Both the position numbers and the translations under genes were made by a program. The notes below the pieces were generated by a model. The model had not been told where the DNA came from, did no database searches, and was given only the letters and a program-made list of their open reading frames with translations. From contig NC_134366.1 in the NCBI RefSeq assembly GCF_035582795.1, forward strand, positions 33,465,661 through 33,529,660: DNA of 64,000 nt, given 5' to 3'. Origin of the DNA: Mycteria americana. Taxonomy: Eukaryota; Chordata; Aves; Ciconiiformes; Ciconiidae. Shown here one piece after another: positions 23,915 through 38,900 of this stretch. The stretch's first letter is position 1; every line of letters starts with the position of its first letter.

Positions 23915-23979
23915 AAATTTTATGAATAAGAATCAGAAGCCGGTGCTAACAGGCCAGCGGTTCAAAACTAGGAAGAGGG
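23915..23979 (+). CDS. BZW2: BZW2 exon 2, first coding exon (start codon 23922)
   Basis: The acceptor is a T/C-rich tract ending in CCAG at 23914. Seven UTR bases precede the ATG at 23922, and the exon closes at 23979 before GTAGGT. It encodes residues 1-19 plus one base (intron phase 1). The basic stretch QRFKTRKR is the conserved N-terminal hallmark of BZW1 and BZW2. No other in-frame ATG lies between the acceptor and this one. Confidence 0.95.
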
Positions 23980-26900
23980 GTAGGTTACGTTACATTTTTA
24001 ATTTTATTTTCCTCTTTGTTAAAATGATTAGAAACAGGGCAGGTGGAATGACTGCAAGTTCAATAGGATTAAGGTTTTTCTCTCCTTCTCTTCAGCCATG
24101 TTAAGAGTGCAGATGTTATTTTTAACTAAGCTCTATGAATTTTATTATTTTCTCTATATATCTTAGGACTTTCTGTAAAATTTGGGTTTATTAGCTATTA
24201 AGTCTTGTAGAAGCCTCAGCTGAAAAATTAGATTCTAACTGTGTTTATAGTATATTTACATACGAGGAACAAAACTTATTAGATGTTTGTTTCATCATTC
24301 AGGTGTTTCTTAAAATGTCCCTTTCAACTAAGAAAGCAAAATACGAGCTTTTATTTAAAGGTTACGTAAAGAAAATCTGGCTTTTTTGGTTTTGATTTTT
24401 GTTTTTATTTCTTTGACTCAAATCAATGCCATCTCTATAAATGAACCTTTCACATCTAAAAAGGAGTTCTCTTGCCTTCCTTCTCTATGAGATGATCAGA
24501 TCATCTCGTTGGCCTTGCTTTCTGTAACAACAGAGGTCAGAAAGCTCCTGTTTCACAAATATTTACTTCTGCTGTGTTTACTTCTGCTGTGATTTTCTTT
24601 ATTGTTAAAATGAAACAATTACTATTGCCGAAGTCCCCTTTTTACTCATTGTGATACTGATTTTCTGTAAACATGACCAACAATCTCTTTCCTTATGTAC
24701 AATATTGCATCAATTTTTAAAGAAAGCTAAGTGGTGCTAATTACACTGATCATCCAGATATTCTGTACAGCGAGTGTCGTCCTAACATGTTTGCTCATAC
24801 TATACTCGGAGTTCATTTGTCATGGTTTAGGTGTCTGAGAGGAGTGCCCAGCACTGAGGCAGAGAGCAAAAATACATGTAATAAATGATTTATCTTTTTC
24901 AGGAAAAAAAATAAGTCTGGTTTGTGAAAAGAAGGCTTAGATTTTTTGCTGTTGCAATAGCAGATGATTATAGCACACACAGTTGGGGTTCCTGTCTGTC
25001 ATGTAACAGACTTTTTCCATCTTGACTTTCCTGTTTCTGATCAAAAGCTAACACCTGGTCTTAATGTCTTGTGACAGAAAATGTAAATAAGAGCATTTTC
25101 TCAGTGTGGATGAGAGAAACAAAAAGAGTTTGTAACCTTTCTCAGAAAATTACAAATTCTATCACGAGTCTGAAGAGCTGAGTGAGTGTCTTAAGATCTA
25201 GGATGATCACGAAGTTTGGATGAGAATTGCAAAATAGTTTGGTTCCAGTCGTGTTAAAAAGCAGTGCCAGCTTTCTCTCGTCTCTTCTCCCTTGTACACG
25301 TCACTTCTTCAGTTAGCTTGACCAGTGCGGTCTCTTAAATGGAAAATGTCCTTTCTGTGATGCACATACAACATTTGTAGGTATAACTAATTAAAAAAAG
25401 AAACCTATATTGTTTATAAATAAATGTCACGATGCTCCAGTAATTAGTGGGATTAACTTTCTGTCAGCATGGCCCAGAACATTGTGCAGTAGCTGTACAC
25501 TGCATTAACTAGCAACAGCATAGATGTAGCTAGAGGATTGGAATTAACAAGCCCTAAAGAAATACCTGTCAGATCAACCAATAAAACAATCAGATATGCA
25601 TACTGCTGGATGAATCCAAGGTATTATTGAGTCTAGGTCAGTCAATTATGGTACATATCTTATTTGCTAAAATTGTCTTAGAAAATGTTCTGTCTCTCAT
25701 AAAGACTTTCTTTTCAGTCCCTGTTTTGCAATGTATTTGGCATAATGAGTCCTCCTATGAATTTGATCTTTGACACCTATTTAATACAAGTAATAATTAG
25801 AATAAATAAAGATTTGGAATTCTGTGCCTGTCTCTTGAATTTCTGTTACAATGATTGGAAGTGGCAATAGATATTTGTTGACTACATGGAAGAAGGAAAA
25901 GACTTGGGGGGAGTCTGGAAGATTGGGGGGTGGGTTTTTGGGGGTTTTTTGAGAGATTACTTAAATGGGATTGGGGATATTAAATGGCTTTAATATAGAA
26001 ATCTTAATATGCAAACACTTCTTTATGTGCTTTAAGCATAAAATCTCTTCTTCAAATATGGTGGGTTCCTGGTTGCCTTAATATTTGAGGATCCTGCTTA
26101 GAAAATTGTAGATACCTGTTTTCTTCCTGGAGGCAGAGTGCTCGAGGAAGAGAAATGGCTTCCTAGCATGTTTATTCCCTTCTGTTTGTATATACTTTTT
26201 CTTTTTTGTATCATAGCAGTGTCACAGACTGTTATGTCTTAGACTTAGACTAGAAGATACTATTAGTTTTTTTTCTCCTGACTTTCAGTATATTATGGAG
26301 TCATGAAATTACACCCAGGTAGGAGAGAGTGCAGCTGTGGTTGAAGATGGCATTTCAGTCGCGGAGACTATTCCGTTGTTGTGTAACAGGCAGGCAGGAG
26401 GGGGCTGAAACGTGCAAATGCTGGGGGGGTGAGCTGGTTGAGAGATGACTGCCAGTTCTTACTGGTTGATTTGTGTCTCACAATTCTCTTCTTTACTCTT
26501 CTGCAGCTCCCAGGAGCACTGGCATCTGAGGAGACAGTGAGGTGTAATACGGCAGTCAGGCATTTAATAAAAATAATTGTCCTTATGAACTCTTATCACT
26601 GCCACTAATCTCTGAATGCAAACAATTTTTGAGCTTTCAGAGAGCAAAAGAGGGAGATGATGATATTTTTTTTTCTCTAAAGTTTGAAAGTCTGCTTAGC
26701 ATCTAAAACATTTTTGAGAGAGGACTATGAAGGAGGAGCTTGTAAATCCCACTCCTTCCAGTTCTATTAGTTGACCTAATAAAAGGTATAAACGTTGCCT
26801 CCAGCATATATAGTGACAGGCATTAAAATCAGTTTAAAAAGATTTGAAGGAAGAAAAATGATGTTGTAAAGGGAAGAATGTTCTGAGGGAAGGAGGCATC

Positions 26901-29900
26901 TCACAGTTCCATATCAAGTTTTTAGCAATCTGGGCAAAGAAAACAGTTTGGTTAGTTCTTAGTATAATCTCTGTACCTGTTGAATACTGCTTTTTTTGGT
27001 GAGGGTCAGCAGTAGTTGACCATCTGGCTGGGATTTGTGCTTATGGTGCAGATCCAGGGGATGTGGATTGTATTGACTGCCCTGTACTTGCATGCATGCA
27101 AATTAATGTCTTTGTGTCTTCTGAAATGAAACAGGAGGAAAAAGGAATAGCGAAAATTTATGTATCCAGACAGTTGACAAATACCTACGGGACAAAAAGT
27201 TTCCTGAAGCATTAACAGGAACAAACTGTGTGTATTGTTTAAAGTAAGCTGACAGGCAATACCTGAGACCCAAGTTTGTTCCCATGGTATAGATAACATA
27301 GAGTTAATATCTGCTAAAAAACTGGTGCAAAAAGGTAAATGGCAGCATAAAAAGAAGCTGAGCTAAACAACACATATTACTTTCAGAATGAAAATTATCT
27401 AGTAAAAAGTCAACATTAACACCTTTATGTTAACATGAAGTCAGAAGGGGGGTCAAAGAGGGCATCTCATTTGTATTTCACAGAAATATAGTTGTGGGCC
27501 TTCTGTTTAAAAGTTAAGATTAATTCTTAAGGAGGGAGGTATGAGTGTACTTGGTGATTTCCTTAGAAGCAAAGAAAGGAAATAAGGATCCGGGAACATG
27601 ATGAAAATGAAAAGCTGTGTATAGCACTGCTGCATTGGATATTGTATGCATCACATCTGCAAGCTACACCTGCCTCCGCTAGCCTGTGATTGAAACTGTG
27701 CTTGTTTAGTAATTATGTACTTGACAGCTCAACATACTGTCACCACTTCTTGATGATGGCTCCTTACTCACCCTGTTGTGCTACATCAGCATATTCCTCT
27801 TCAGTACATTAGCTTGGTAGGAAAATGTTTCAATAAAATTATAAATCATTTTTCATGCAATTAGTTTACCTCCTCTTCCTGTGTAAATTTTTAGATTATG
27901 ATAGACAAGAAAATAGTGGGGTACTCCAGATGACAGGATGACTTCTGGGGCAGGAGAAGAATCTCCTTAAAATAGCTAAGAAATATTAATCATGGTGTTT
28001 GTACTGAGCACTGTGTACCCATGATACCAAGCATATAAGACCTTTCAGTTTAGATGTGAACATCTTAAATTTTTAGACAAAATACAGTTGAAAAATTAAA
28101 ATAGGATTATTTTTTTAACTCCTCTCTTAAGGCAGAACTCTGTCATTTTACTGGTTAATGAGTCATCAGGCTTTTCTTTTTTTTTTTTTCCTCCCCCCTG
28201 AAAATAATACATACTTATTTGGTAACCTGAAAGAGAATAATTATACTCAGATACTTGTTTATGAGTGGAGCTGGGTTTCTTGTGTGCAAATAAAACTGCC
28301 TGAAGTACACATGCTGAACTACTTATGCTTACTTCAGTAAAAGGCTTGTTTGTTTGTGGTTGGTTGGTTTGTTGCTTGTTTCGGGTTTTAGTATTTCAAG
28401 TTGGAAGAGAGCTGCAACTGAATATTTGGTAACGGGTCTGATAGCTTGTTGCGTTAAGAGTTACTGTCGTGTAGGAGTCTGAGGAGTGGCTGGGGGGGAA
28501 CCCTCCCGTTGAGTCACGAGGTTCAGACAGGACCCCCTTGCTTTCTAAACTCCTTCTCAGAGAGGAGTCTAGGTGCAGCTAAGTCCAGTCCTCGTCTCAG
28601 ACTTGGTCAACAGTTATTTTCTAAGGACTGTATATGCAGCCATTCATCAGAGTAAAGGCGACAGCGTTAATTTAAACGCGCTGCACCCCCCAGTCTAGTC
28701 GTGTTGCATGAACTATCACGGCCACATTAATAAAGAGTGCAGTTTATTAGAGCAACAGATACACAGATTCTTTGGATTACTGGTGATAAATGTACTGTCT
28801 GCAAAGCACGTGCAAATACCAAGAGTATGAGTGACACTGCTGGCTATAAACGCGTTAAAGATGATAAAGCAACTCTAGAGAGATTTCTAAGTTTCCCGGG
28901 GAGGCACTTGGAATAACCAAGTGTTCGAATCTTACCCAAAGGCATCCCGATGGGGGGGAAGAGAGGCTCAGCCCGTCGACTGATCCCAGAGGTCAGAGTG
29001 GTACGCGATGGTGTCTTCCCTAACATTCTCTTTCTCTTAAGCCATTTTATACTATCTTTCACCTTTCGGGTGGAGCTTGAGTGACTCTAGTCATACATCT
29101 TTGTTTAGGATTGGTGTAAAGTTTTCTCGCTTCGCTTTTAAAGGTATAGGCTAGGAAAAATTCAAAGCGCAAGCTCAGTGAGGGGTGGTCGCACCTTGGA
29201 GGCAGGTAGCTTTTGGAATGGAGGTGTGTTTTGGTGTTATAATGATGTTATAATGAGCAAAGTTCATCAAAGGACAGGATTTTGTCAGAAACATGACAGA
29301 CTGTTGGCCCAGGATAGCAAATGTGCAGCTTACTGGTCACACACAATACCTTTCAGTTCCCATTTAATTGCAGAGCCTGCCCGCGGCGTCTCCACACCGC
29401 TCCACCCTCTGAACAGTACCTTCTTAGAGTCAGCATACCAAGCTCCCCTGGCGTCACTGACGTCTAAGGTTGCAGGCCTAGGGAACTTCCATGGAATGGC
29501 CTTGCATGTCAGCCGCATTCTACCCGGGAATCTTCTTCAATGCTGTACCTTACCTAAAAGTGTGAATATAAGTTTAATTTCTAAGTCACCTCCAGCTGTT
29601 ATCCCACATAGCTCAGATGGGACTCCAGTAGTCCAGTAGAAGCAAGTATGCTTCTCCATAGGCATTTCCCCAGAACACAGGCACGGTTCTTCAGTTTCCC
29701 CACTCGACCCTCTCTGGTTTGTCCACCATGGGTATGCCCTGCAGATATGCGAGATGGTTACTCAAATGGCAGACTCCAGATCTTCATCACAGCTGAAAGT
29801 CAAGGTAACACAACTGAGCCTGAATATCTCCAAGGTCTGGGGTGAAGTAAAAGCCTGGGAAGAAGTTGCTTGCAGTTCAGAGAAGGGGCATATTGAGTAG

Positions 29901-32900
29901 TTTATTGGATGACGAGAGGGTGGTAGCGAAGAAGCTAGGCTAGCACTATGATTGTGTGCATCGCTTCAGGACAAGCTGGGTTCGGGAACAGGTGGTTGCA
30001 TGAGCGATGCACACAATCATAGTGCCATATGTATATAGTTATCCATGGAGCTGAGCAATCCTCAGCTTTGGTCTGAGGAGGTCAGCTTTGGGGGATGGGG
30101 CAGCACCCCACTTGGAGATAGGTAATAGAGTCAACAAACCACTAAAAGCTAGGCGTAGCAGGGGATTTCTGGAAAATAATGTGATGCTTCATTTTTCCGG
30201 TGCTGCTGAGCACTTGACAGACAGCCCTGGAGCTGCTGTTGGCTGCGTGCTGCCAGGTTCCTTGGAAGGACGGGTTGACTAGACCCCTGAGCTTCCCAGT
30301 GGCCTGGGACACTGAGCGGGAGGGACTGCTTGTGCTTTCTGTGTACAGTTGTTATGGGGGTAGGGAATGGATTGAAAGAGGGGGAGAATGTGCAAGTGAT
30401 GCACTGATGATGGTAGATGATGGCACACCCCAGATACATGCAGGGGAACAAGAAGAGAGAGAAACATTTATGTATTAGAAATACTAAAGCTGATAAAAGT
30501 AGGCATTGTGTGTAAGAAAGTTATTTAATTGCTGTAAGGCTAATGTGGCTGGAGGAAAGAGATTAGGGGAAGAAAGGCTATTGGAAACCAAGGTCTTTTG
30601 GTTAATATTTGGGATAAAAAGCTGCATTATGAGTTGCAGAGAAAGGAAACCTGCAGCCAGAGGATGAGTAATGCCTCTTCTCCCAAAAAGCCTGCAAGGG
30701 TTGCAGCTGTCATGTTTCAGACTGCATATGTTTAGACAGGAATTTTACCAATCCTTATTCATCTTAGTAGCTGTAATCCCTGGATTTGTCTCCTGGATAT
30801 AATATGTGCAGGTTTTTTAAATAACTTGTATCAACATTTGTGTCAGCAGGTGATAACAAACTATTTTGGTCTTTTGAGTGTCACAGAACAGCTCACAGTT
30901 GCATTTCTGAAGTTCAGAGTTATTTTGATGGTAACAAGCATTTTGTATGTCCCCTTGTATAAAGTCAGGACTTGCTTTGCTAAGAAGCTTCAAGTGTCTG
31001 TGGTAAGCTGTTAACAGCCTGCAAGAGAAAGCAGCAGGAGGTATGGGTAAATCTACCTAGCTTTATCTGGAGGTTGCAGTTACATCTGTTGGGGCTAATG
31101 ACCTTAACATAGGGATGTTGTCTGGGGGTCAGACTGTACCTTAATTGAGTTCAACTAGGGACAGTTGTAGAAAATCCGATGTGAGCGCTGCATTTCTGTG
31201 TTCCTAGCGCTGCTTAGGTCTGTGAATATGAAAGATAAATTCTTGGTTATGCCATTTGGCAGGGTCCTAAATGTTTTCACAAAAAGTATTTTTATGAATA
31301 CCTTGATCTCTTTTCCTGAAGACTTGTCTTTTTGAAAACATTTTAGATATGTGACCATAGTTATTTAAAGAAAAATATCAAGAAATGAAAAATGGAATAT
31401 TCTTACAGTGAGATTTACAGATAACTGACCTACCCTTTATTCTGCTATTGGATTTAACAATGCAGAATGATATGCACATTTGATAACATCTTCAACAAGA
31501 GAAGCAAGGGTATGAAATTTGAAAACAATTTCAGTAGTTGCTTCTCTTCCCTTTTATGTATTTATTCCTGTGTGTTTGGATGTGTTTTGGTATTTTGGGG
31601 GGATGAGGAGGAGAGGGAAGCAAGGGTAAACACTGCAAAATTTCCAGAGGCAATAAAAGCCAACCAAACAAACTTTTGGTGCATTGACCAGAACGGGAAG
31701 AATATGTTTAGGTGCCATGGTCATTTCAATTGCTGGCTGATAGAGGATTTCAAACAGAAAGTTTCAAACTGACTCTCTCTCCTTTTCCTTTATCTCTGTT
31801 CCAGATGAAAAGGAGAAATTTGAACCCACAGTCTTCAGGGATACGATTGTCCAAGGCCTCAATGAAGCTGGGAGTGACCTGGAGGCTATAGCCAAGTTTC
31901 TGGATGCAACTGGCTCACGGCTTGATTATCGCCGCTATGCTGACACACTCTTTGATATTTTGGTAGCTGGCAGCATGCTAGGTAAACTGCGGTGTACCTA
32001 ATGCAGGATTTTAAGGATCAGCCTTGCTTCTTTTAAGATGCTGTCTTCCCTTACAAAGTGGAAACTATAAACTATATTACAGTTTCACTTATAGATACTT
32101 TTTGGATCTCATATCATAGAATTGTTTATTGTCTGTAGTGCAGTAATGCTTGGGGACTTGATTGTGTGAGGCATTCTGCAAATGCCACAAAAAATGGATA
32201 CTGTTCTGAGAAGCCTTCAGTCTGAGCTGAAACAGCATATAAATGCAACAGCAAAGAAAATGAGAGAGACGCGAACTAGGGGAAACAGAGGAATTTAGTA
32301 GCATGAAAAGGTGTAAGACAGCACTCCAGGTTATTAGCTGTTGCAAAGCTTACTTTGTAGGCGTTGCAACAAAGGCTAGCTAAGAGGAGAAGTGAAGGAT
32401 AATGAGGAGTGCTTAGTGAATGTTCATGGGGCATTTCTCCCAGGTATCACTGGCAGCATGGGCAAAACCACGCCTTTCACCTTCCTCTGTATTTTGAATA
32501 AGTTGGCTCTTTTTACTGGTCATGTTGGTTTGATTCCTGCTTCCTGCTCTTTGGTATGTAAGACGAAAAGACGTTTTTGTAAGACTTGAGGTAATGCAGG
32601 AAACAAAAGGCAGTGGAAATATCTAGGAAAAAAGCTCTCAACAAAATAAGCCAAGAGAAGACTTTTACAGCAGTGTTTTGAATGCTTACGTGGGCCTGGT
32701 AAGCATTAGAGGGGTTAGGGAGATGTTCCAAGTCCTCAAATTAGTAACAGACTTTTCTCTTTGGAAAGGATTTACATTATTGTGGTGTTTAAAGTAGTAG
32801 TTAAAATATGTGCAAGGGTTATGCTCCAACCCATACTTACTGGATCACACTCGGTGCTCTCAAAACCAGCTAAGAATCCTTAGTGTGACCTGAATCTCTC

Positions 32901-35900
32901 AGGGCTGTGTGATCTAAGGTGCAGCATATCAGCCAGCTGTCCCTTCTGTCAAGTGCCACCACAGCCTCGCAAAGCTCTGTCTCTCTCTGTTCCCCCCTCT
33001 CCCCTGCTAGCTCTTACCCTTGCCTTTTGCCTCAGTGATACAAATATAAGACTTATTAGACTTATTAAATCTTATAGAACATTCTCTAAAGTGAGAAATT
33101 GTTTCTTGCCTTTTTTTTTTTTTTTTTTTGCTTTCTTTTAGCTCCTGGAGGCACACGCATAGATGATAATGACAAGACCAAGATGACCAACCACTGTGTA
33201 TTTTTTGCAGATGAAGATCATGATGCCATCCGAAATTATGCTCAGGTCAGTAAAGGCGTGGTTGATTACTGTTTTCCATTTATGTATCGAAAGGGATTAC
33301 AGTGGAACATCTGCAGACTGTCTAGGCTGCAATAGGCTAGTTACAGGGCAATTGAAAATCCGGTTAACCAGTAATCTGCCCTAACCTATAAATTTAGGTA
33401 AGAAAATAGAATGTCTAAGATAATCTGATCACAGCTGGCAATGCTTTCTTTTACAGAAAGCAGTCTTACTTATTTCAGTCTGCTGTTGGTTCAGTATATT
33501 TTTAGATACCATCCTTATTATTTTTGTTGACCTTTTCTGTATGCAGCCTGAAAGATTTCTATGAACATATTTTTAGAAACACTGAAGTATATGAATGACA
33601 AAAAATATAAAGCTCACGCCTCCAACCTTTAGTTGTATAACTAGTTAGGAATTGGGCATATATTCCAAGAGCTTTCATTTCTCCTATGTGTGTGATATAT
33701 AATTTCTTTTTGCAGGAATAAGTCTTGCACAAATAGGTCTATGAAATTAACACAAATAAGCAATGAAGCCTAAAACATTACTGAAGAGAAGCTAACGTTG
33801 TGTAACTCCTTAATGGAAGATAATAATTGTATGAGAAAATACAGTAAGAATTCTATTGAAAGTTCAAAGCCACTGTGCAATTTTGGATATGAGTAGGATT
33901 GCATAAAAATGCAATACCATTGAAACTCCTGTACGTCAAAAGTCTGTTGTTAATTGAGTAACATATTTATCTTTTGAAATAACTAGTTATTATTGGGATG
34001 CTGGAGTCAGTAATTGAAAGCATAAAAGCCACTGTCCCTGCTAAGGTTTTGAGGGTGGTAAGTTGCTGAAAAGGTGCATGGTTGATTTAAAGAGCGCTGG
34101 GATCAGAATCTGCATCGGTAACAAATGTTTGCTAAATAGCAGAAAGCTCCTTTAAAAACACATCTTTGATAACCTGAAGAAGTGAAATATACTTATTTCT
34201 GGAAAGGGAGTCAATATATATATCTTGTGAATCAGCTTTATCATCTCTTAACAGGCCATTACACTTCAGGAAAATCTCTGTTATTGGTAAAAGCATTGAT
34301 TCTGTTGCCTTGACTTCTAATATTTTAACGGTTTAATAATAAAAATGGCAGTACCAGTCCTCTAAGGAGAAATTTAAATTTAAAATAAAAGGTTGCATGT
34401 TGGAGAATGGAAAGGAAGGCTTCAGGATTTGAAGCAGTGGCATTTTCAATGTATTCTCTACATTTCAAACCAAAAGCCACCAAAATAAGTCAACGTTTCA
34501 TAGTTAATGCCTGAAGATATGTATCCTTTTATAGACTTTGCCATTTTTTTTTCATGCATAATGGGAAATAGAGCTCTTACTGTATTATGAAAAAGTGGAG
34601 CTAGGCTAAAATAGTGTTTGGAGCTTCCTTATCTTCTAGGTAATTTCTTACTCTGACTCTCAAATGAACCAGTAGTGTGGCTATTTTTTGTGGTTTTGGT
34701 CACAGAAACAATTTAGAGAGTGAAAAGTCTTCAAGAAAAAAGACTAAAGCTAGTGTTGGTATTTTAGCAAATTATGTGCTTATGAAGTGTACTTCTGTCA
34801 TTTACAGGGACTTAGAAAAATAAACAAAATTTTGTTTGGAAATATGAACAAGATGCTAGCTTACATTTTCATCTTGCACCTTATTTTACGCTTTATTTTA
34901 TTAGAATTCTATGTGTCTCTGCTTCTCAGCATGGCTACAACTTGACTTTCACGTGTTCTGAGCCAAAATACTACCATTTAGGATGTTTGGCTGTATTTTA
35001 TATTCTCTGAAAAGTGAATTGAAACTTTCTAAACTTGTTTCTCCCCCCACTACTGTCCAGCCTGACAATAATGTCATTTGTTCCCCATGTAAACCTTTTT
35101 ACCTGGGACAGCAAGTCATATGTTTTGTGCCCTTTGTACAGTAGTGAGAGCAGTGATTTGTTTATTTAATTTCTTATCTCTCCCTTCTTCTGTCTGAATG
35201 CAGCCCGCACCTGTGCTGCTTCTGCTTTCATAATCTGTGGTCGCATGACAGGAAACAAATGGTGGAAACTGGAGAACAAGTGTTTCCAAGAACATACTTG
35301 TTGTAAAAGCTTTGTCAAATGTTCTTCCTCTTTCCCTGGTAGTAGTGTGTTTTGTTGTAAGCATTCCCGTTAGTGGATTTGACAAAGATCCCACATCTAC
35401 TGAAGATGCCCAGCAGTGCTACCTGACTGCCTCACTCCATCGGTTTATATCTGACAGCTTCCCCGGAGAGCTGCATTACTAGGGGAAAGGTGCAGAGTTA
35501 CCTCCTCCTCCGCCTCCTTGCCTCTGCTTTTGATCTATGGATAGCATGAAAAGTAGAGTAGGAATAAAATTTTGAGAAATACGAAAAAGATGACTCTCAA
35601 ACTGCAGTAAATTCTCTGATTCAAACATTGCTCTATGAAGCAAGAATTACAAAACTTGTATTTTTCTGCTTGTGAACAAACTAATAGAGAAGGATGTTTC
35701 ATGGTCTGCCATGAGACAGACAACACAGCAGATGACTGCAGAAGTATCATTCTACTGGCTGCTTATTTCCTGGAAACAATGTCTAAAGGAATACTGTGCA
35801 GTGGAATGTTAGAGTGTAAGAAGCCGGCAGTGCTTCCTACTTTTTATTTCCTGCTGTGGAGATAATAAAAAGAAAAAATTGTCATATCATGGATTAGTCA

Positions 35901-38900
35901 AAGATACTCTTTATGGATTCAGTAGTGGCAGTCTTGTTTCCCTTTGCCTTTTTTGTAAAGAAGGATGGCTGCAATTGTTACTTTTTTTAAGTTAATCTGT
36001 GTTTATCTTTAGGTCTTCAATAAACTTATCAGGAGATACAAATACCTGGAGAAAGCGTTTGAAGATGAAATCAAAAAGGTAATGTTGGTAGCAGTCTCCT
36101 CTTGAGCGTTAATATTTTTTACCCTGTGTCTGATAGAATTGTATATGTACAAATGTGGTGCTGTTATGTATTTTATTTAGCTCTACTGGAAAAGAGGATG
36201 GAATCTACAGGTAGCAGCTTTTGTCTGCAAATTTAGCTCTGTGGGAATACTGCTGGCAGCACTTGATATAGAGTAATTCTGAATGAATGCTTCCTCTGGT
36301 TGCTTTGACCAAACTCACCTTCTTATCCCAGGCTTTTCTGTGTAGAACTTTGATATACTTTGGGGTATAGTTCTTAATGAGAGGTGGTGTTACTGTCCTC
36401 CTGCTAATAAACAGCTCTCTCTGGTTTTTTCCATAGAATAAATGCAAATCTGCTGTGCAGAATGTCACTTGATGTATGAGTATTAAACCACTCTTGCATT
36501 GTGGAATGAATCCTAACCACAAGTTTTTGTATTCGAGGCCATAGATATGTGCAAGAGAAAGTCATCACCACCGGCAGAGTGCTCAGGATTAGCCTGTTAG
36601 ACTGTAGTGGATATTCGTGGATACTGTTTTGTTTTGTGATACTGAATTCTAAGGAGACAGGAGAAACCTGGGTAGAAATTTTTGAAAAACAAAATACAGA
36701 TTTGTTTTGTCTATTTTGAGTTCCTAGTAACAGATGTAAATATCTTTTTCTAATGGCCTGAGTAAGTAATAAACACTGTGCTGTAAGTTAACAGGCATGC
36801 TGATAATGGCAAAACCTGTCCTATGACTAAAATACCATGTTTGTTAAAAGTAAAAGTGTATTTCCATATTATTTAAACATTAGAAAGATTGCTGCAAGGG
36901 TCAAGTGAGGGTAAGTCTGGAGCATGATGCCTCACCACCACCTCTTGTGGCCGAATAAATTTGGCTCTGATTTATACATTCTTGCTCGTATAGGAAATTA
37001 TTTTTGCGCTTGTGGCCAGCATGCCTATTAACTGATGCTGATTGCTCAATACATCATTCTAAAGACCTAAATTTACCTCTATCCCCACACAAATCTAATG
37101 TTCTTGTTGTTAATTACTATAATCATTGACATGAGAAGCGCTGACTCATAGCATTCAAGTTTCGGAGAGTGTTCAGCATATTGAGCAAATGCCATGTCAA
37201 TTCAAGCCGCCTCCTCTCTCTTCTGTAACTTGCTTAGGTTTGAATCCTTCAAGTTTCTAAGAATTCACTTTGCACACTTAGTAACAAGAGGAGACTATGG
37301 TTAACGTATAATAATTTGACTTTCAGCTGAGGAACAAGTGGCTCTGATCTGAAGATTAGCCATACGCTAGCTTGAGAGAAAGCAATAATTTGAGGTCCAG
37401 TGTGACTGGAGTCATGATACTAATTTAAAGCCATTGGAAGCATCCTAGCCATGGCAGCACGGGGTCAGAGTGGGCTTGTTCACCTTGCAGACTGCAAATC
37501 TCAATTTTACGTACATGCTTTTTGTATATTTTTTCAGTGTCAGATTACATCATGTATAACAGATCACAAGATTAGGTTTGCATAGTGGTCGTAGGCTGGG
37601 GGGTAACTTTTCCATCTGCCCTTCCATCACCACCCTTAGCTCTGTGCTCTAGTGTGAATCTTGGTGTGGCTCCTGAGGACCTGGCCTTTCAGCGTGGGTG
37701 CCAGGTACGCTCTCCTCCTCAGTTAGTGCAGTTTATCTAAGAATTAGAAACGAGGAAGGTGGTTGTGAAGGTTTGGGCCTGTGTATCACACCTGCGCTGT
37801 CATTGCCTTAAAAACCTTGAGGACCATTCGTAGATGCCTTTTGCTTACCTTCTCCCTCCCCCTGCTTGTGTGAACCCAAGAAGTCAGTGTCTTCTCACTG
37901 ATGAGGCAGCTGGGTTTTTAACTATTTAATACTTTAATCACTGTGTGCAATAACTTGTATGAGAGTAGCTGCTCATAGAGCATCAGAAGATAGATACATT
38001 AGTATTTCTAGAAGGTGTTTCTGCAAGATCTCGTGGTTCAAAGACTACTGCAATTAGTTGGTGGTTAGAAAAGGAAGGGAGCGACTCCTTGATGTTGTTT
38101 CATGGGTCACTGTCCCAGCAATGAAAGTGATTTTTCTGGCATATTCATTAGGCAGCTAGAGCACTTGGGGGAATATTAGCTCTTCTCACAGAAAAAGTCA
38201 TGGTAAAAAAACCAAGGCAATACCAGCAATTTCACTCTAAAGAAGCAGATGGTATCAGTGGGACTTCTCTTTCAAGAGAGATTCTCTTAAATTGCAGTAT
38301 TTGTACAAGTATTTGCTTTGTCTTCTAGTTCATAATTTTGTCTTTAGGACGTTATTATTTCCCAGCACCTTTCCCTTTTTTTGTCTGCTTCTAGCTTTCA
38401 AATGTTTTATTTTTTAACTCACTCTCCCCCAAAATTGCCAGTTATTCTTTCTTCTAGTGACATAAGCAAACCATACAAACCAAATTTTTACATTTAAATT
38501 ATTTTGTGAAAGCAATTTCAACAGAAGACAAAGATGCTTAAGTGCATTGCTCCCTTGCTGTTTTTTTTATATAGGCAGCTTAAGTTCATATGAGCACTGC
38601 CCAGTGTACTGGCATAGACCTATGACAACATTTTGCAATAATTTCAGTAAAATTCTTAGTTCCAAATTTATGTTCATCTTTCTTACATATGTATTTCTGT
38701 TCAGGTCAGTGGATGAAGAATGCCATATTAGCTGTCGATACAGTGTGTTTGCATGTTTAAGGACCATTCTATATAGGGTTTTTATTATCAAAATTGGGAT
38801 AAAGTACAAATGGTACTTTACAGTGGTAAATATTACTGAGTCATATGAGGACATCTGAAGTACTGGGAGATGTTATGAGATCCTTTGTTCGTGTTCCTAC

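Noticed and set aside
24829..24842. GTCATGGTTTAGG, similar to the start of the LTR at 4511
   Set aside because: Similarity ends after about ten bases and no further LTR sequence follows.
29178..29639. 153-codon open frame in the CpG-rich insertion
   Set aside because: It lies within the probable LTR-type element, has no retroviral motif, and reads as compositionally random.
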